Positions 16,830 to 23,589 of a DNA stretch of 23,589 nucleotides are shown here, one piece after another. Source of the DNA: DASPJL01 sp035628645 (GTDB lineage Bacteria; Bacteroidota; Bacteroidia; Cytophagales; Cyclobacteriaceae). Where the stretch lies: NCBI GenBank assembly GCA_035628645.1, contig DASPJL010000109.1:1-23589 (forward strand). The letters run 5' to 3'. The first letter of the stretch is position 1, and each line of letters opens with the position of its first letter. Below the pieces are notes generated by a model, which searched no databases, was not told the origin of the DNA, and saw only the letters and a program-made list of their open reading frames with translations. The position numbers were made by a program, and so were the translations under genes.

Positions 16830-17972
16830 ATGCGTGTAAACAGAAAAAATTTTTCCCTGATTATTGTTTTATTTTTACTTTCTTCCTTCACTTTATTAAG
16901 CCAGTCCTCAGATAAAAAGTATGTGATCATTGGCTATCTGGCTGGAACCGACTGGGCTAAACATGAAGTAGATGTTTCCAAGCTTACCCATATAAACTAT
17001 GCCTTTGCTGTTCCGGCTGCTGACGGGAGGCTGGAAAAAATATCTCCAAAAGATTCATTGAACCTTATTCACCTGAACAGTCTTAAGAAAGACAACAAAG
17101 ACTTAAAAATATTGATCTCCATAGGTGGGTGGGGAGGCTCAAATTACTTTTCAGATGCCGCTTTAACCGAAGCTTCCAGGGAAATATTTGCGACCAGTTC
17201 TATTGAGTTTATGAAGCAATTTAATTTGGACGGAGTGGATATAGACTGGGAATATCCCGACCAGGCGGGAAATAATAATATTTTCAGACCGGAGGATAAA
17301 AAAAACTTTACCCTATTATTAAAAATTCTAAGAGAAAAACTGGATGAACAAGCTGCTAAAGAGGGTAGAGGAGAAGATCAAAAATTTCTGTTAACAATTG
17401 CTACAGGAGTTGATACCGCATTTATTAATCATACCGAATTAGGAGAGGCACAAAAGTACCTGGACTATGTGAATATAATGACTTATGATATTTATCACGG
17501 AAATGATAAGAACACAGGACATCATTCCAATCTGTATCAATCCTTAAAAGGAAACCAATCACGAAACAGTACTTTTGACGCTGTTAAAGCGCATATAAAA
17601 GAAGGTATTCCTGCTGAAAAAATTGTTGTGGGCATACCATTTTACGGAAGAGGCTGGTCTGATGTAAACAATAAGAATAATGGATTATACGAACCTTCAA
17701 AAGGGAAACACTTTTCTGTAGGATATGAAAAGTTGATGGCAGACTATATCAATAAAAATGGCTTTGTCAGGTATTGGGATGAAGAGGCGAAGGTTCCATA
17801 TTTATGGAATGCCAAAACAAAGACCTTTATAAGCTATAACGATGAAGAATCTTTAAAATATAAAACGGATTTTGTAAAGCAACAAGGGCTTGCAGGAATC
17901 ATGTTTTGGGAATACAGCCATGATATGAAAGATGGAAAGCTGTTAAACACACTCTATAATGGTTTGAAATAA
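16830..17972 (+). CDS. secreted family 18 chitinase (GH18)
   Basis: A 380-residue glycoside hydrolase family 18 enzyme that should cleave beta-1,4 bonds in chitin or N-acetylglucosamine oligomers by substrate-assisted catalysis. A signal peptide (about 1-25, ending FTLLSQ) precedes a single TIM barrel. The start matches the family (YVIIGYLAGTDWAKHEVDVSKL, then THINYAFA). The substrate-binding ISIGGWGGS motif is present. The catalytic DGVDIDWEYP motif is intact with Asp134, Asp137, Asp139 and the acid Glu141. MTYDIYHG and VGIPFYGRGW, and the final IMFWEYSHD, are further GH18 landmarks. There is no carbohydrate-binding module and, unlike the two large exoenzymes nearby, no T9SS tail, so it may stay periplasmic or leave by another route. 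It ends 2 bases from the convergent serine hydrolase gene. Confidence 0.95.
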   Translation: MRVNRKNFSLIIVLFLLSSFTLLSQSSDKKYVIIGYLAGTDWAKHEVDVSKLTHINYAFAVPAADGRLEKISPKDSLNLIHLNSLKKDNKDLKILISIGGWGGSNYFSDAALTEASREIFATSSIEFMKQFNLDGVDIDWEYPDQAGNNNIFRPEDKKNFTLLLKILREKLDEQAAKEGRGEDQKFLLTIATGVDTAFINHTELGEAQKYLDYVNIMTYDIYHGNDKNTGHHSNLYQSLKGNQSRNSTFDAVKAHIKEGIPAEKIVVGIPFYGRGWSDVNNKNNGLYEPSKGKHFSVGYEKLMADYINKNGFVRYWDEEAKVPYLWNAKTKTFISYNDEESLKYKTDFVKQQGLAGIMFWEYSHDMKDGKLLNTLYNGLK

Positions 17973-17974
17973 AC

Positions 17975-18544
17975 TTAAAAAGAACGAAGGTCAAGGTTAA
18001 CTTCATTGATCAGATCCTGAAGATAGTTTTGACCTTCACTCCATGAGCCAAGATTAGAGTCGGAATTAATGTGACCTTTTGAACCTACATTTATAAATTT
18101 GCTTCCCCAACTATCTGCAAAAAAAGAACATCTTTCAATTGAAATGTACGGGTCGTTGGTGCTTCCAACAACGATGCTTTTAAAGGGAAGCTTGTAAAGT
18201 GGTATAGGGGAAAACCCTTTTGCTTCTTTCGGAAAGTCTTCCTTTTCCGAATCGGGAGGTGCAACCAATAAAGCCCCTTTGATTGGTTTACTGCTTTTCA
18301 TGGCCCAATGAACCAACGCAAGACAAGCCAGGCTATGCGCTACTATAATTACATTTTTATCCTTTTCAATCACTTCTTCGATTCGACTTATCCAGTCTGA
18401 ACATATGGGTGCATCCCAACTATTTTGTTCAATTCTTTTAAATTCAGGATTGTCTTTTTCCCATAATGTCTGCCAGTGAATGGGCCCTGAACTTCCAAGT
18501 CCTGGAGCCACCAAAATTTCAAAGTCAATTTTATAATTACTCAT
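17975..18544 (-). CDS. RBBP9/YdeN-type serine hydrolase
   Basis: A 189-residue cytoplasmic alpha/beta hydrolase of the RBBP9/YdeN (DUF1057-like) family; length and layout match the family. The N-terminus reads VAPGLGSSGPIHWQTLWE, the usual PG-G-S-HWQ-W signature. The catalytic triad appears complete: nucleophile Ser71 in VAHSLAC, Asp131 in GSTNDPYI, and His158 in GSKGHINSDSNLG. Members act as small serine esterases or amidases with largely unknown substrates. The gene is convergent with the chitinase with a 2-base gap, so they are not co-transcribed. No signal peptide. Start at ATG 18542-18544. There is no terminator between the convergent pair; read-through antisense is possible. Confidence 0.92.
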   Translation of the reverse strand: MSNYKIDFEILVAPGLGSSGPIHWQTLWEKDNPEFKRIEQNSWDAPICSDWISRIEEVIEKDKNVIIVAHSLACLALVHWAMKSSKPIKGALLVAPPDSEKEDFPKEAKGFSPIPLYKLPFKSIVVGSTNDPYISIERCSFFADSWGSKFINVGSKGHINSDSNLGSWSEGQNYLQDLINEVNLDLRSF

Positions 18545-18645
18545 GCGCGTTTTAGGAAAACGGAAGAAATTAATTCAAACGTTATTATTTCTCTGTGAAA
18601 GATATTCAAGCGGAGGGTATTTTAAAAGCCGGACCCGTATTATCC

Positions 18646-18688
18646 TTAAAAGAAAATGTGCCAGACAGAAAAACTGACTGGCACATTT
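18646..18688 (-). terminator. intrinsic terminator of the CHASE3-GAF sensor gene
   Basis: An 11-base-pair perfect stem (AAATGTGCCAG at 18654-18664 with CTGGCACATTT at 18678-18688) encloses a 13-nucleotide loop. Read on the minus strand the stem is followed by TTTTCTTTTAA, and it lies 18 bases beyond the sensor gene's stop, before the serine hydrolase gene. The two minus-strand genes are therefore probably separate units. Confidence 0.8.
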
Positions 18689-18705
18689 AATAAAGTTCTA
18701 TTTGA

Positions 18706-20277
18706 TTACCCCTTTAAATTTTGGGCATCTATTCTATCTTGTCTTTTAATCGCTTCCTGGGTAGCTTCCATTTCTTCCATATTCTGCCTCAATTCCTCTT
18801 CCTGTGCTTTGAGCTGTTCTGTCTGGGATTTAAATTGTTCAAGAAGAACCTGGGTTCTTTCATTGTTTTTTACAGCGCCGAGGGTTGATGCAGTGATTTC
18901 ACCTACTCTTTCCATAAATTCAACTTGATATTGCTCAAACACCTCAAAACCAGCAATTTCAATCACGGCTTCTACTTTGCCGTTGTATTTCATGGGAACA
19001 ACCAATAAACAAGTGGGAGTTTCATCGCCTAAACCGGAAGTAATATGCGTGTATCCCTGAGGAATTTCTGTAAGCATAGCAGTCGTTTGCTCAAGGTATG
19101 TCTGTCCTATAAGCCCTTGTCCAATCTCAACTCTTTTCTCTATATGCTTCTTTTTGTCAAAAGCGTAACAGGATACCAATTCCAGATAAGACCTTTCCTC
19201 TTCGTCCTCTCGCAATACAAAAAAGCCGCCCTGCTGCCCGCCCAGGTATTTTACTAAAAAAACAGTTACCTCATAACATAACTCCTGTAAATTGTGCTGA
19301 TGATTTCTTATTACCTCAGAAAATTTAGCAAGGCCACCGGTTGTCCAATTTCTTCTTTCATCATCCTCCTTCAACATCTTCATTTTTTCCCGCATTTGTA
19401 TCAATTCGCCGGTTAAGTTTGTTTTATTAAACTCACGGTTTTTTTCATTAATCTGCTCCCACTGTACCTCGAAATTTCCTTGTGAGATCTGGTTAATGAA
19501 TTTTGCGGCATTCTTATAGTTTCGAATTGAATTATCTATCAATTCTTTTTCGTTTGTAATTTCGATACGAGTTCCTGGATTAAATAAATATTCTCTGTTG
19601 TTTTTCTCTAATTCAAGAAAAAGTTTCCTTCGCACTTTTTTATCTTTTCTTATTATAAAGACCATAAAAAGAAGTGTAGGAAGCCCTATAATGATCAAAA
19701 TTATTTGAACGTAGATTATCCTTAAATTGGCAGCTTTATATTCTGCAACCGCCTCATTGTATAATTGATCTTCAAACTGATGAATTATAGTCGCATTTTT
19801 AGAATATACCTCCCAGAGAAATCGTCCTTTATCTTCTTTTAAGAGCATTTTAAATTCTTCCATTTTATCTACCCTGGCCAGCTCCAATAATTCATACTCA
19901 TTCTCTATAAAATTACCTACGCCTATCTTTATTTCCTGGAGCAATTCAGGTTTTTCAAAACCTTGATCTTTAAGGACGTTTGTTAAATCCCTTAAAATTC
20001 GGTCAAACTTTGGTATGGCTTCCTTAAAAGGAATTAACATACCCTCATCTTTATTGATGGCAAAACCTCTTACACCCACATCCAGGTTTTTAACCACTTC
20101 CATCCATATAAGATCAACCAGCGCCTTTGCTTTTTCTGTCTGAAACTGAACCTGAGTTGTCCTTTCCAAAACAGTGTTATTGTATACAATAATGGCTGTA
20201 TTCGCTATAATAAGGGTAAATACAAGGAATGCAGAAAAAATTATTGCATTACTTTTAATAAATTTTTTAAGTTTCAT
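18706..20277 (-). CDS. membrane sensor with CHASE3, HAMP-like and GAF domains, no output domain
   Basis: A 523-residue signalling protein. I choose the ATG at 20275-20277 (MKLKKFIKSNAII) over a TTG six codons upstream, since it gives a normal membrane anchor. Order: helix 1 (about 11-32); a periplasmic CHASE3-like helical sensor (32-184; note DVGVRGFAINKDEGMLIPF, the RGF landmark); helix 2 (185-209); a HAMP-like linker and coiled coil (210-310); GAF (about 316-470, with GQGLIGQTYLEQ and VVPMKYNGKVEAVIEI); and a C-terminal coiled coil rich in Glu/Gln (EELRQNMEEMEATQE, about 480-515). There is no kinase, cyclase or methyl-accepting output. The short C-terminal tail often precedes a PAS domain in Bacteroidota relatives, so it may be truncated or act through protein partners. 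It ends in a good terminator. Confidence 0.88.
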   Translation of the reverse strand: MKLKKFIKSNAIIFSAFLVFTLIIANTAIIVYNNTVLERTTQVQFQTEKAKALVDLIWMEVVKNLDVGVRGFAINKDEGMLIPFKEAIPKFDRILRDLTNVLKDQGFEKPELLQEIKIGVGNFIENEYELLELARVDKMEEFKMLLKEDKGRFLWEVYSKNATIIHQFEDQLYNEAVAEYKAANLRIIYVQIILIIIGLPTLLFMVFIIRKDKKVRRKLFLELEKNNREYLFNPGTRIEITNEKELIDNSIRNYKNAAKFINQISQGNFEVQWEQINEKNREFNKTNLTGELIQMREKMKMLKEDDERRNWTTGGLAKFSEVIRNHQHNLQELCYEVTVFLVKYLGGQQGGFFVLREDEEERSYLELVSCYAFDKKKHIEKRVEIGQGLIGQTYLEQTTAMLTEIPQGYTHITSGLGDETPTCLLVVPMKYNGKVEAVIEIAGFEVFEQYQVEFMERVGEITASTLGAVKNNERTQVLLEQFKSQTEQLKAQEEELRQNMEEMEATQEAIKRQDRIDAQNLKG

Positions 20278-20405
20278 ATTCAAAATAACCTTCAAAAGGA
20301 CTATAAAGCGTTAAAATTAAATCAAATTCCACAACGGAAAGTTTTGAAAAGGAATAAAAGCCTTCCTTGTAAGATTTAAAACGAATTGGAGGACAACAAA
20401 TAAAA

Positions 20406-20513
20406 ATGCAAGATTGCTACGCCGCTGCTGATTGTATGATCTCACTAATAAAGGCAGTTGAGAACGGGAAAAACGCTGTTGCAATCTTTATACAAAATGA
20501 AAAGGACGTGTAA
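20406..20513 (+). CDS. possible 35-residue small protein
   Basis: An ATG frame of 35 codons reading MQDCYAAADCMISLIKAV and continuing to IQNEKDV, with two cysteines and a moderately hydrophobic middle. It is preceded by GGAGGA (20391-20396) ten bases before the ATG, unusual in a lineage that seldom uses Shine-Dalgarno sites. The stretch is less AT-rich than the surrounding intergenic DNA. It lies on the strand opposite both neighbours. It could be a genuine small protein, a gene remnant, or chance; nothing in it is recognised. Confidence 0.25.
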   Translation: MQDCYAAADCMISLIKAVENGKNAVAIFIQNEKDV

Positions 20514-20569
20514 TAAAGGAAATTTAAAATTCACTTTAATTAGTAAAATCCTAAAAATTGCTATTTTTT

Positions 20570-20610
20570 TACAAAAACAGCACCCTATGCTGGTTGGAAA
20601 AGGGTGCTGT
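20570..20610 (-). terminator. intrinsic terminator of the YdcF-family gene
   Basis: A perfect 10-base-pair stem, ACAGCACCCT (20577-20586) with AGGGTGCTGT (20601-20610), closes a 14-nucleotide loop. On the minus strand it is followed at once by TTTTTGT and a further T-rich stretch, 48 bases after the stop of the YdcF gene. Confidence 0.85.
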
Positions 20611-20658
20611 CAAATAATTGGTAATGGGCCGGTGTTGTTATAATTCTCTATTAAATAT

Positions 20659-21375
20659 TTAATCATCTGTTAACAAGACTTGCTCCTTTTCCCTAAGATC
20701 TTCTTTTTTCTCGTAAACGATTTTCTTACCTCTTGTACCTCTTAACCTTTCAAAAAAACTCTCCCGGTCTTTTATGGATACGAAATCTTCAACATAAGCT
20801 TTTTCATAATCTATATTAATATCAGGTCGGGACATTTTTAGTAAGGTATCTGCTACGTAAGGAATATATGCCACAGGGATATCTTTCTTTTTAGCAAAGC
20901 CATAGAGGAAGGCGCCTTGATAGGGATCTGTTGCAAGGGCTATTTTCTTAAATCCATGCTTCCGCGCCAGTTGATAAGAATAATATAGGTTCTCAGTACT
21001 GTGCTCTGCGCGTGTTTCCATGTATATATTTTCCGGGGGAATTCCCAGTTTCTCTCCATACATTGCCATTATCTCGGCCTCAACATATGGACTATAAACC
21101 GCTGATCCGCTAAAAATCACATTCTTGGCAAATCCTTTTTTATAAAGGTAGCTTGCCCAATACATTCTTGATTTCATAAGATCACCCCATTTGCCGTCTT
21201 CAAAGGGTAGCCCAGGGACTATAATAGCATCAAAAGGTATATTTTTAGTTGCTTTTGTATATTGTTTTTTCGGTGAGGGTGCCAGCATAAGACAGCCTTC
21301 AAGAATAAAAGAAAATATCGCCACAGATATAAATAATTTAACTTTTGCCCCAAAAATTCTCGGTTGTTCTTTCAT
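20659..21375 (-). CDS. YdcF/DUF218-family envelope protein
   Basis: A 238-residue protein of the YdcF-like (DUF218, SanA/ElyC) family, whose members have been tied to envelope integrity and vancomycin sensitivity; the reaction is not established. An N-terminal hydrophobic stretch (about 12-27, KLFISVAIFSFILEGC) should export and anchor it; Cys at the end of LEGC could be a lipidation site, though Glu at -2 is atypical of a lipobox. The domain begins at about residue 48 (DAIIVPGLPFEDG), continues with SGSAVYSPYVEAEIMAMYG, and has the family's E-TR-E-ST-EN pattern in METRAEHSTENLYYS. A basic, charged C-terminus (RGTRGKKIVYEKKED) follows. Start ATG at 21373-21375. The gene stands alone, divergent from rpsA across about 420 bases. 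Confidence 0.85.
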   Translation of the reverse strand: MKEQPRIFGAKVKLFISVAIFSFILEGCLMLAPSPKKQYTKATKNIPFDAIIVPGLPFEDGKWGDLMKSRMYWASYLYKKGFAKNVIFSGSAVYSPYVEAEIMAMYGEKLGIPPENIYMETRAEHSTENLYYSYQLARKHGFKKIALATDPYQGAFLYGFAKKKDIPVAYIPYVADTLLKMSRPDINIDYEKAYVEDFVSIKDRESFFERLRGTRGKKIVYEKKEDLREKEQVLLTDD

Positions 21376-21666
21376 ACTTAAAATCCACAGATAGAGTTAA
21401 CTTGTTCATTTTTCGCTTTTTTAGAGGATGAAAATATTATTTATAAAAGGTTTTTGGTCAGGTGATTTTAAAACCTTCCTATATCTAACGGGATTTTGGA
21501 GACAAAGGATAGGGGAGCAATACCATCAAATTTTAATGATTGAGTTAAAAAGATTTTGAATTAGTATTAATAAGCGTTTCCATTTGCAGTTGTTTTATGT
21601 CATATATCTAAACAGCATAGTCTTTTTATACTGAAAATTAGGATGATAATCCTAAATTATTCTACC
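21376..21666. other. intergenic region between the divergent YdcF and rpsA genes
   Basis: AT-rich DNA without a convincing gene. It should contain the YdcF promoter on the minus strand, which I cannot identify. A 43-codon plus-strand ATG frame at 21428-21559 has no recognisable product and is regarded as chance. The rpsA promoter begins at 21667. Confidence 0.6.
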
Positions 21667-21693
21667 TTGTTTTTAAATATTTCCCTACCTTTG
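21667..21693 (+). promoter_or_regulatory. promoter of rpsA
   Basis: TACCTTTG at 21686-21693 fits the TAnnTTTG element exactly, and TTG lies at 21667-21669, 16 bases upstream, slightly short of the usual spacing. Transcription would start near 21700, leaving a leader of about 100 nucleotides before the rpsA ATG. Confidence 0.55.
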
Positions 21694-21697
21694 CGCT

Positions 21698-21787
21698 CCA
21701 TTCAGGGTGAATGGTTGCTTTTAAGCAAAATCTAAAACTAAACCCTTTGACCGGATTGCTCTTAAGGTTAAAGATTTCCTCCGAGCA
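21698..21787 (+). promoter_or_regulatory. structured rpsA leader, possible autoregulatory site
   Basis: The leader can form hairpins: CCATTC (21698-21703) with GAATGG (21709-21714), a five-base loop; directly after it TTGCT/AGCAA (21715-21728); and TGCTC (21757-21761) with GAGCA (21783-21787), ending 11 bases before the ATG. Ribosomal protein S1 represses its own mRNA through a structured leader in enterobacteria; that this leader does the same is inference. The sequence TCCTCC at 21777-21782 is identical to the anti-Shine-Dalgarno core. Confidence 0.4.
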
Positions 21788-21798
21788 TTTTAAATTTT

Positions 21799-23589
21799 AT
21801 GGTTAGTCCAATAGAAGATTTCGACTGGGATTCAATTGATTCCAAAGGTTTTGGCAAAAAATATTCTGAAGCAGAAGTTGCCGAAATGGAAAAAATGTAT
21901 GAGTCTACTTTAAACACCGTTACTGAGAAGGAAGTTGTTAAAGGGATAGTCGTAGGCATCACTGATCGTGATGTAATTGTAAATATCGGTTTCAAATCCG
22001 ATGGCTTGGTTCCGCTTTCTGAATTCAGAGACACTCCCAATCTTAAAGTTGGTGAAGAAGTGGAAGTATATGTAGAAGATCAGGAAAGCGCAAGCGGTCA
22101 ACTGGTTCTTTCAAGAAGAAAGGCCAAAATTGTTAAAGCCTGGGATAATATTCAAAAAGCGCTAGACAATGATATCGTGATTGAAGGTATGGTGAAGCGT
22201 AGAACAAAAGGAGGACTTATTGTAGATGTTTATGGCGTTGAAGCTTTCTTGCCAGGTTCTCAAATTGATGTTAAACCAATCCGTGACTTCGATATTTTTG
22301 TAAATAAAAAGATGGAAGTGAAGGTTGTGAAGATCAACTATACTAATGACAACGTAGTGGTATCTCACAAAGTGCTGATTGAGAAAGATCTTGAAGAACA
22401 AAAGACTGAAATCCTTAATAACCTTGAGAAAGGTCAGGTACTTGAAGGCGTTATCAAAAACATGACAAACTTCGGAGTATTTATTGACCTTGGAGGTGTT
22501 GACGGATTATTGCACATCACTGATATTTCATGGGGTAGAATTAACCACCCTGAAGAAGTTCTTAAACTTGACCAAAAGGTTAATGTTGTTGTGCTTGATT
22601 TTGACGACGACAAAAAGAGAATTTCTCTTGGAATGAAGCAATTAACCCCTCATCCATGGGATTCTTTATCTCAGGATATCCAAGTGGGTTCAAAAGTGAA
22701 GGGTAAAATAGTTAATGTAGCTGATTATGGCGCATTCCTTGAAATTCTTCCTGGTGTTGAAGGTTTGATCCACGTTTCTGAAATGTCATGGTCTCAGCAT
22801 TTAAGGAATCCTCAGGATTTCATGAATGCAGGTGATGAGCTTGAAGCAGTAGTTTTAACGCTTGACAGGGATGAGAGAAAGATGTCTTTGGGTATCAAAC
22901 AACTTACTGAAGATCCTTGGACAAAACAAGATGTACTTACTAAATATGGTGTAGGTACTCAACATAAAGGTCTTGTTAGAAACCTTACAAACTTTGGGCT
23001 GTTCCTTGAACTTGAAGAAGGCATTGACGGTCTTGTACACGTTTCAGACCTTTCATGGACTAAGAAAATCAAACATCCTTCAGAGTTTGTTAAAGTAGGT
23101 GAAAACCTGGACGTAGTTGTTTTAGAACTTGATGTTGAAAACAGAAGGTTGGCTTTAGGCCACAAACAACTTGAAGAAAATCCTTGGGATACATTTGAGT
23201 CTGTATTCACCCCTGGATCTGTTCATCGTTGTACAATCGTTCAGAAGAGTGATAAAGGCGTAACTTTAGAATTGCCATACGGTATTGAAGGTTTTGCTAC
23301 CTTGAAGAATATTGTAAAAGAAGATGGCAAACAGGCAGATGCTGGCGAAACACTTGATTTTGTAGTTCTTGAATTCTCTAAGGAGGATAAGAAAATTTAC
23401 CTTTCTCACAGCAAGACTTTTGCTGAAAAAGAAGAAAAATCTTCTGATAAAGGAGCAAAAGGAAAGTCAGCCGCGCCGTTCAAAAAAGGTGGAAGTGCAA
23501 TTGACAAAATCAACAAAGATGTAGAGAAATCAACACTTGGAGACTTGGAAGCACTATCAGCTTTGAAAGAGCAAATGACTGCCAATACT
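21799..23589 (+). CDS. rpsA: 30S ribosomal protein S1, 3' end cut by the window edge
   Basis: 597 residues are visible with no stop, so the C-terminus is missing, but only slightly, since Bacteroidota S1 proteins are about 600 residues or a little more. S1 holds mRNA on the 30S subunit and is central to initiation where Shine-Dalgarno sites are rare, as here. An acidic N-terminal segment (MVSPIEDFDWDSID) is followed by six S1 (OB-fold) repeats at about 48-117, 128-200, 215-285, 299-371, 386-457 and 475-545. Repeats 3-5 are the most typical (GVIKNMTNFGVFIDLGGVDG, LLHITDISW; GKIVNVADYGAFLEI; GLVRNLTNFGLFLEL). The tail from 545 is Lys/Ser-rich, then helical. Codon use favours C/T-ending highly expressed codons (CTT, GTT, GGT), as expected. 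Start is the ATG at 21799; a promoter and structured leader lie upstream. Confidence 0.97.
   Translation, partial: MVSPIEDFDWDSIDSKGFGKKYSEAEVAEMEKMYESTLNTVTEKEVVKGIVVGITDRDVIVNIGFKSDGLVPLSEFRDTPNLKVGEEVEVYVEDQESASGQLVLSRRKAKIVKAWDNIQKALDNDIVIEGMVKRRTKGGLIVDVYGVEAFLPGSQIDVKPIRDFDIFVNKKMEVKVVKINYTNDNVVVSHKVLIEKDLEEQKTEILNNLEKGQVLEGVIKNMTNFGVFIDLGGVDGLLHITDISWGRINHPEEVLKLDQKVNVVVLDFDDDKKRISLGMKQLTPHPWDSLSQDIQVGSKVKGKIVNVADYGAFLEILPGVEGLIHVSEMSWSQHLRNPQDFMNAGDELEAVVLTLDRDERKMSLGIKQLTEDPWTKQDVLTKYGVGTQHKGLVRNLTNFGLFLELEEGIDGLVHVSDLSWTKKIKHPSEFVKVGENLDVVVLELDVENRRLALGHKQLEENPWDTFESVFTPGSVHRCTIVQKSDKGVTLELPYGIEGFATLKNIVKEDGKQADAGETLDFVVLEFSKEDKKIYLSHSKTFAEKEEKSSDKGAKGKSAAPFKKGGSAIDKINKDVEKSTLGDLEALSALKEQMTANT

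Larger units (their letters stand above)
20278..20658. other. intergenic region between two minus-strand genes
   Basis: About 380 bases. It should hold the promoter of the CHASE3-GAF sensor gene (no clear match seen), the terminator of the YdcF gene (20570-20610), and a plus-strand short open frame at 20406-20513 discussed separately. The rest is AT-rich and featureless. Confidence 0.6.

Noticed and set aside
20278..20295. TTG start six codons upstream of the CHASE3-GAF sensor start
   Set aside because: The ATG at 20277 begins a typical membrane anchor and needs no rare start codon.
21428..21559. 43-codon plus-strand frame upstream of rpsA
   Set aside because: No recognisable product, typical AT-rich intergenic composition, and it fits neither neighbour; probably chance.
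1..23589. Mobile elements, prophage, toxin-antitoxin, defence genes, tRNA or rRNA
   Set aside because: No transposase, integrase, terminal inverted repeats, defence-type domains or RNA gene sequence patterns were seen anywhere in the window.

Overview
The window looks like chromosomal DNA of a Bacteroidota bacterium, most likely a gliding or saprophytic member of the Cytophagales. The evidence is: two large secreted proteins ending in type IX secretion (T9SS) sorting domains, a DUF4199 membrane protein, a six-repeat ribosomal protein S1 of Bacteroidota type, gene starts without Shine-Dalgarno sequences (including TTG and GTG starts), promoters resembling TTTG-N20-TAnnTTTG, and AT-rich DNA. 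The lineage is inferred from these traits; no rRNA gene or taxonomic marker search was available.

Layout. (1) 1-1830: an EamA-type drug/metabolite transporter cut by the window edge, overlapping tail-to-tail with a single-domain response regulator, then a small secreted protein of unknown function on the minus strand. (2) 2074-5599: a SAM methyltransferase with a good promoter and a TTG start; a perfect 13-copy ATTTAAC tandem repeat ending just before the next start codon; then a tight three-gene run of DUF4199 protein, GtrB/DPM1-like membrane glycosyltransferase and a second family 2 glycosyltransferase. This looks like an envelope glycolipid or glycoprotein group. (3) 5815-9663: a 1282-residue secreted esterase-like protein with four Ig-like modules, two near-identical PA14 modules and a T9SS tail. 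(4) 9837-11646: two small unknown proteins, a clear terminator and a membrane-anchored LEA type 2 protein with two WHy-like domains. (5) 11695-14454: a soluble PAS-GAF-PAS histidine kinase. (6) 14617-17972: a secreted pectate-lyase-superfamily beta-helix protein with a T9SS tail and a GH18 chitinase, separated by a long hairpin. (7) 17975-21375, minus strand: an RBBP9-type serine hydrolase, a CHASE3-HAMP-GAF membrane sensor without a visible output domain, and a YdcF/DUF218 protein; the last two have strong downstream terminators. (8) 21667-23589: promoter, structured leader and most of rpsA (ribosomal protein S1), running off the right end.

How the genes fit together. The esterase, beta-helix protein and chitinase suggest a polymer-degrading, particle-associated lifestyle. 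The response regulator, histidine kinase and CHASE3-GAF sensor are three separate signalling genes with no obvious partners beside them. There are no mobile elements, tRNA or rRNA genes or CRISPR arrays. I found no convincing new multi-gene system. The most unusual items are the heptanucleotide repeat before the glycosyltransferase group, the structured rpsA leader, the long hairpin before the chitinase, the methyltransferase that seems to have lost most of a zinc-binding cysteine set, and the outputless sensor.
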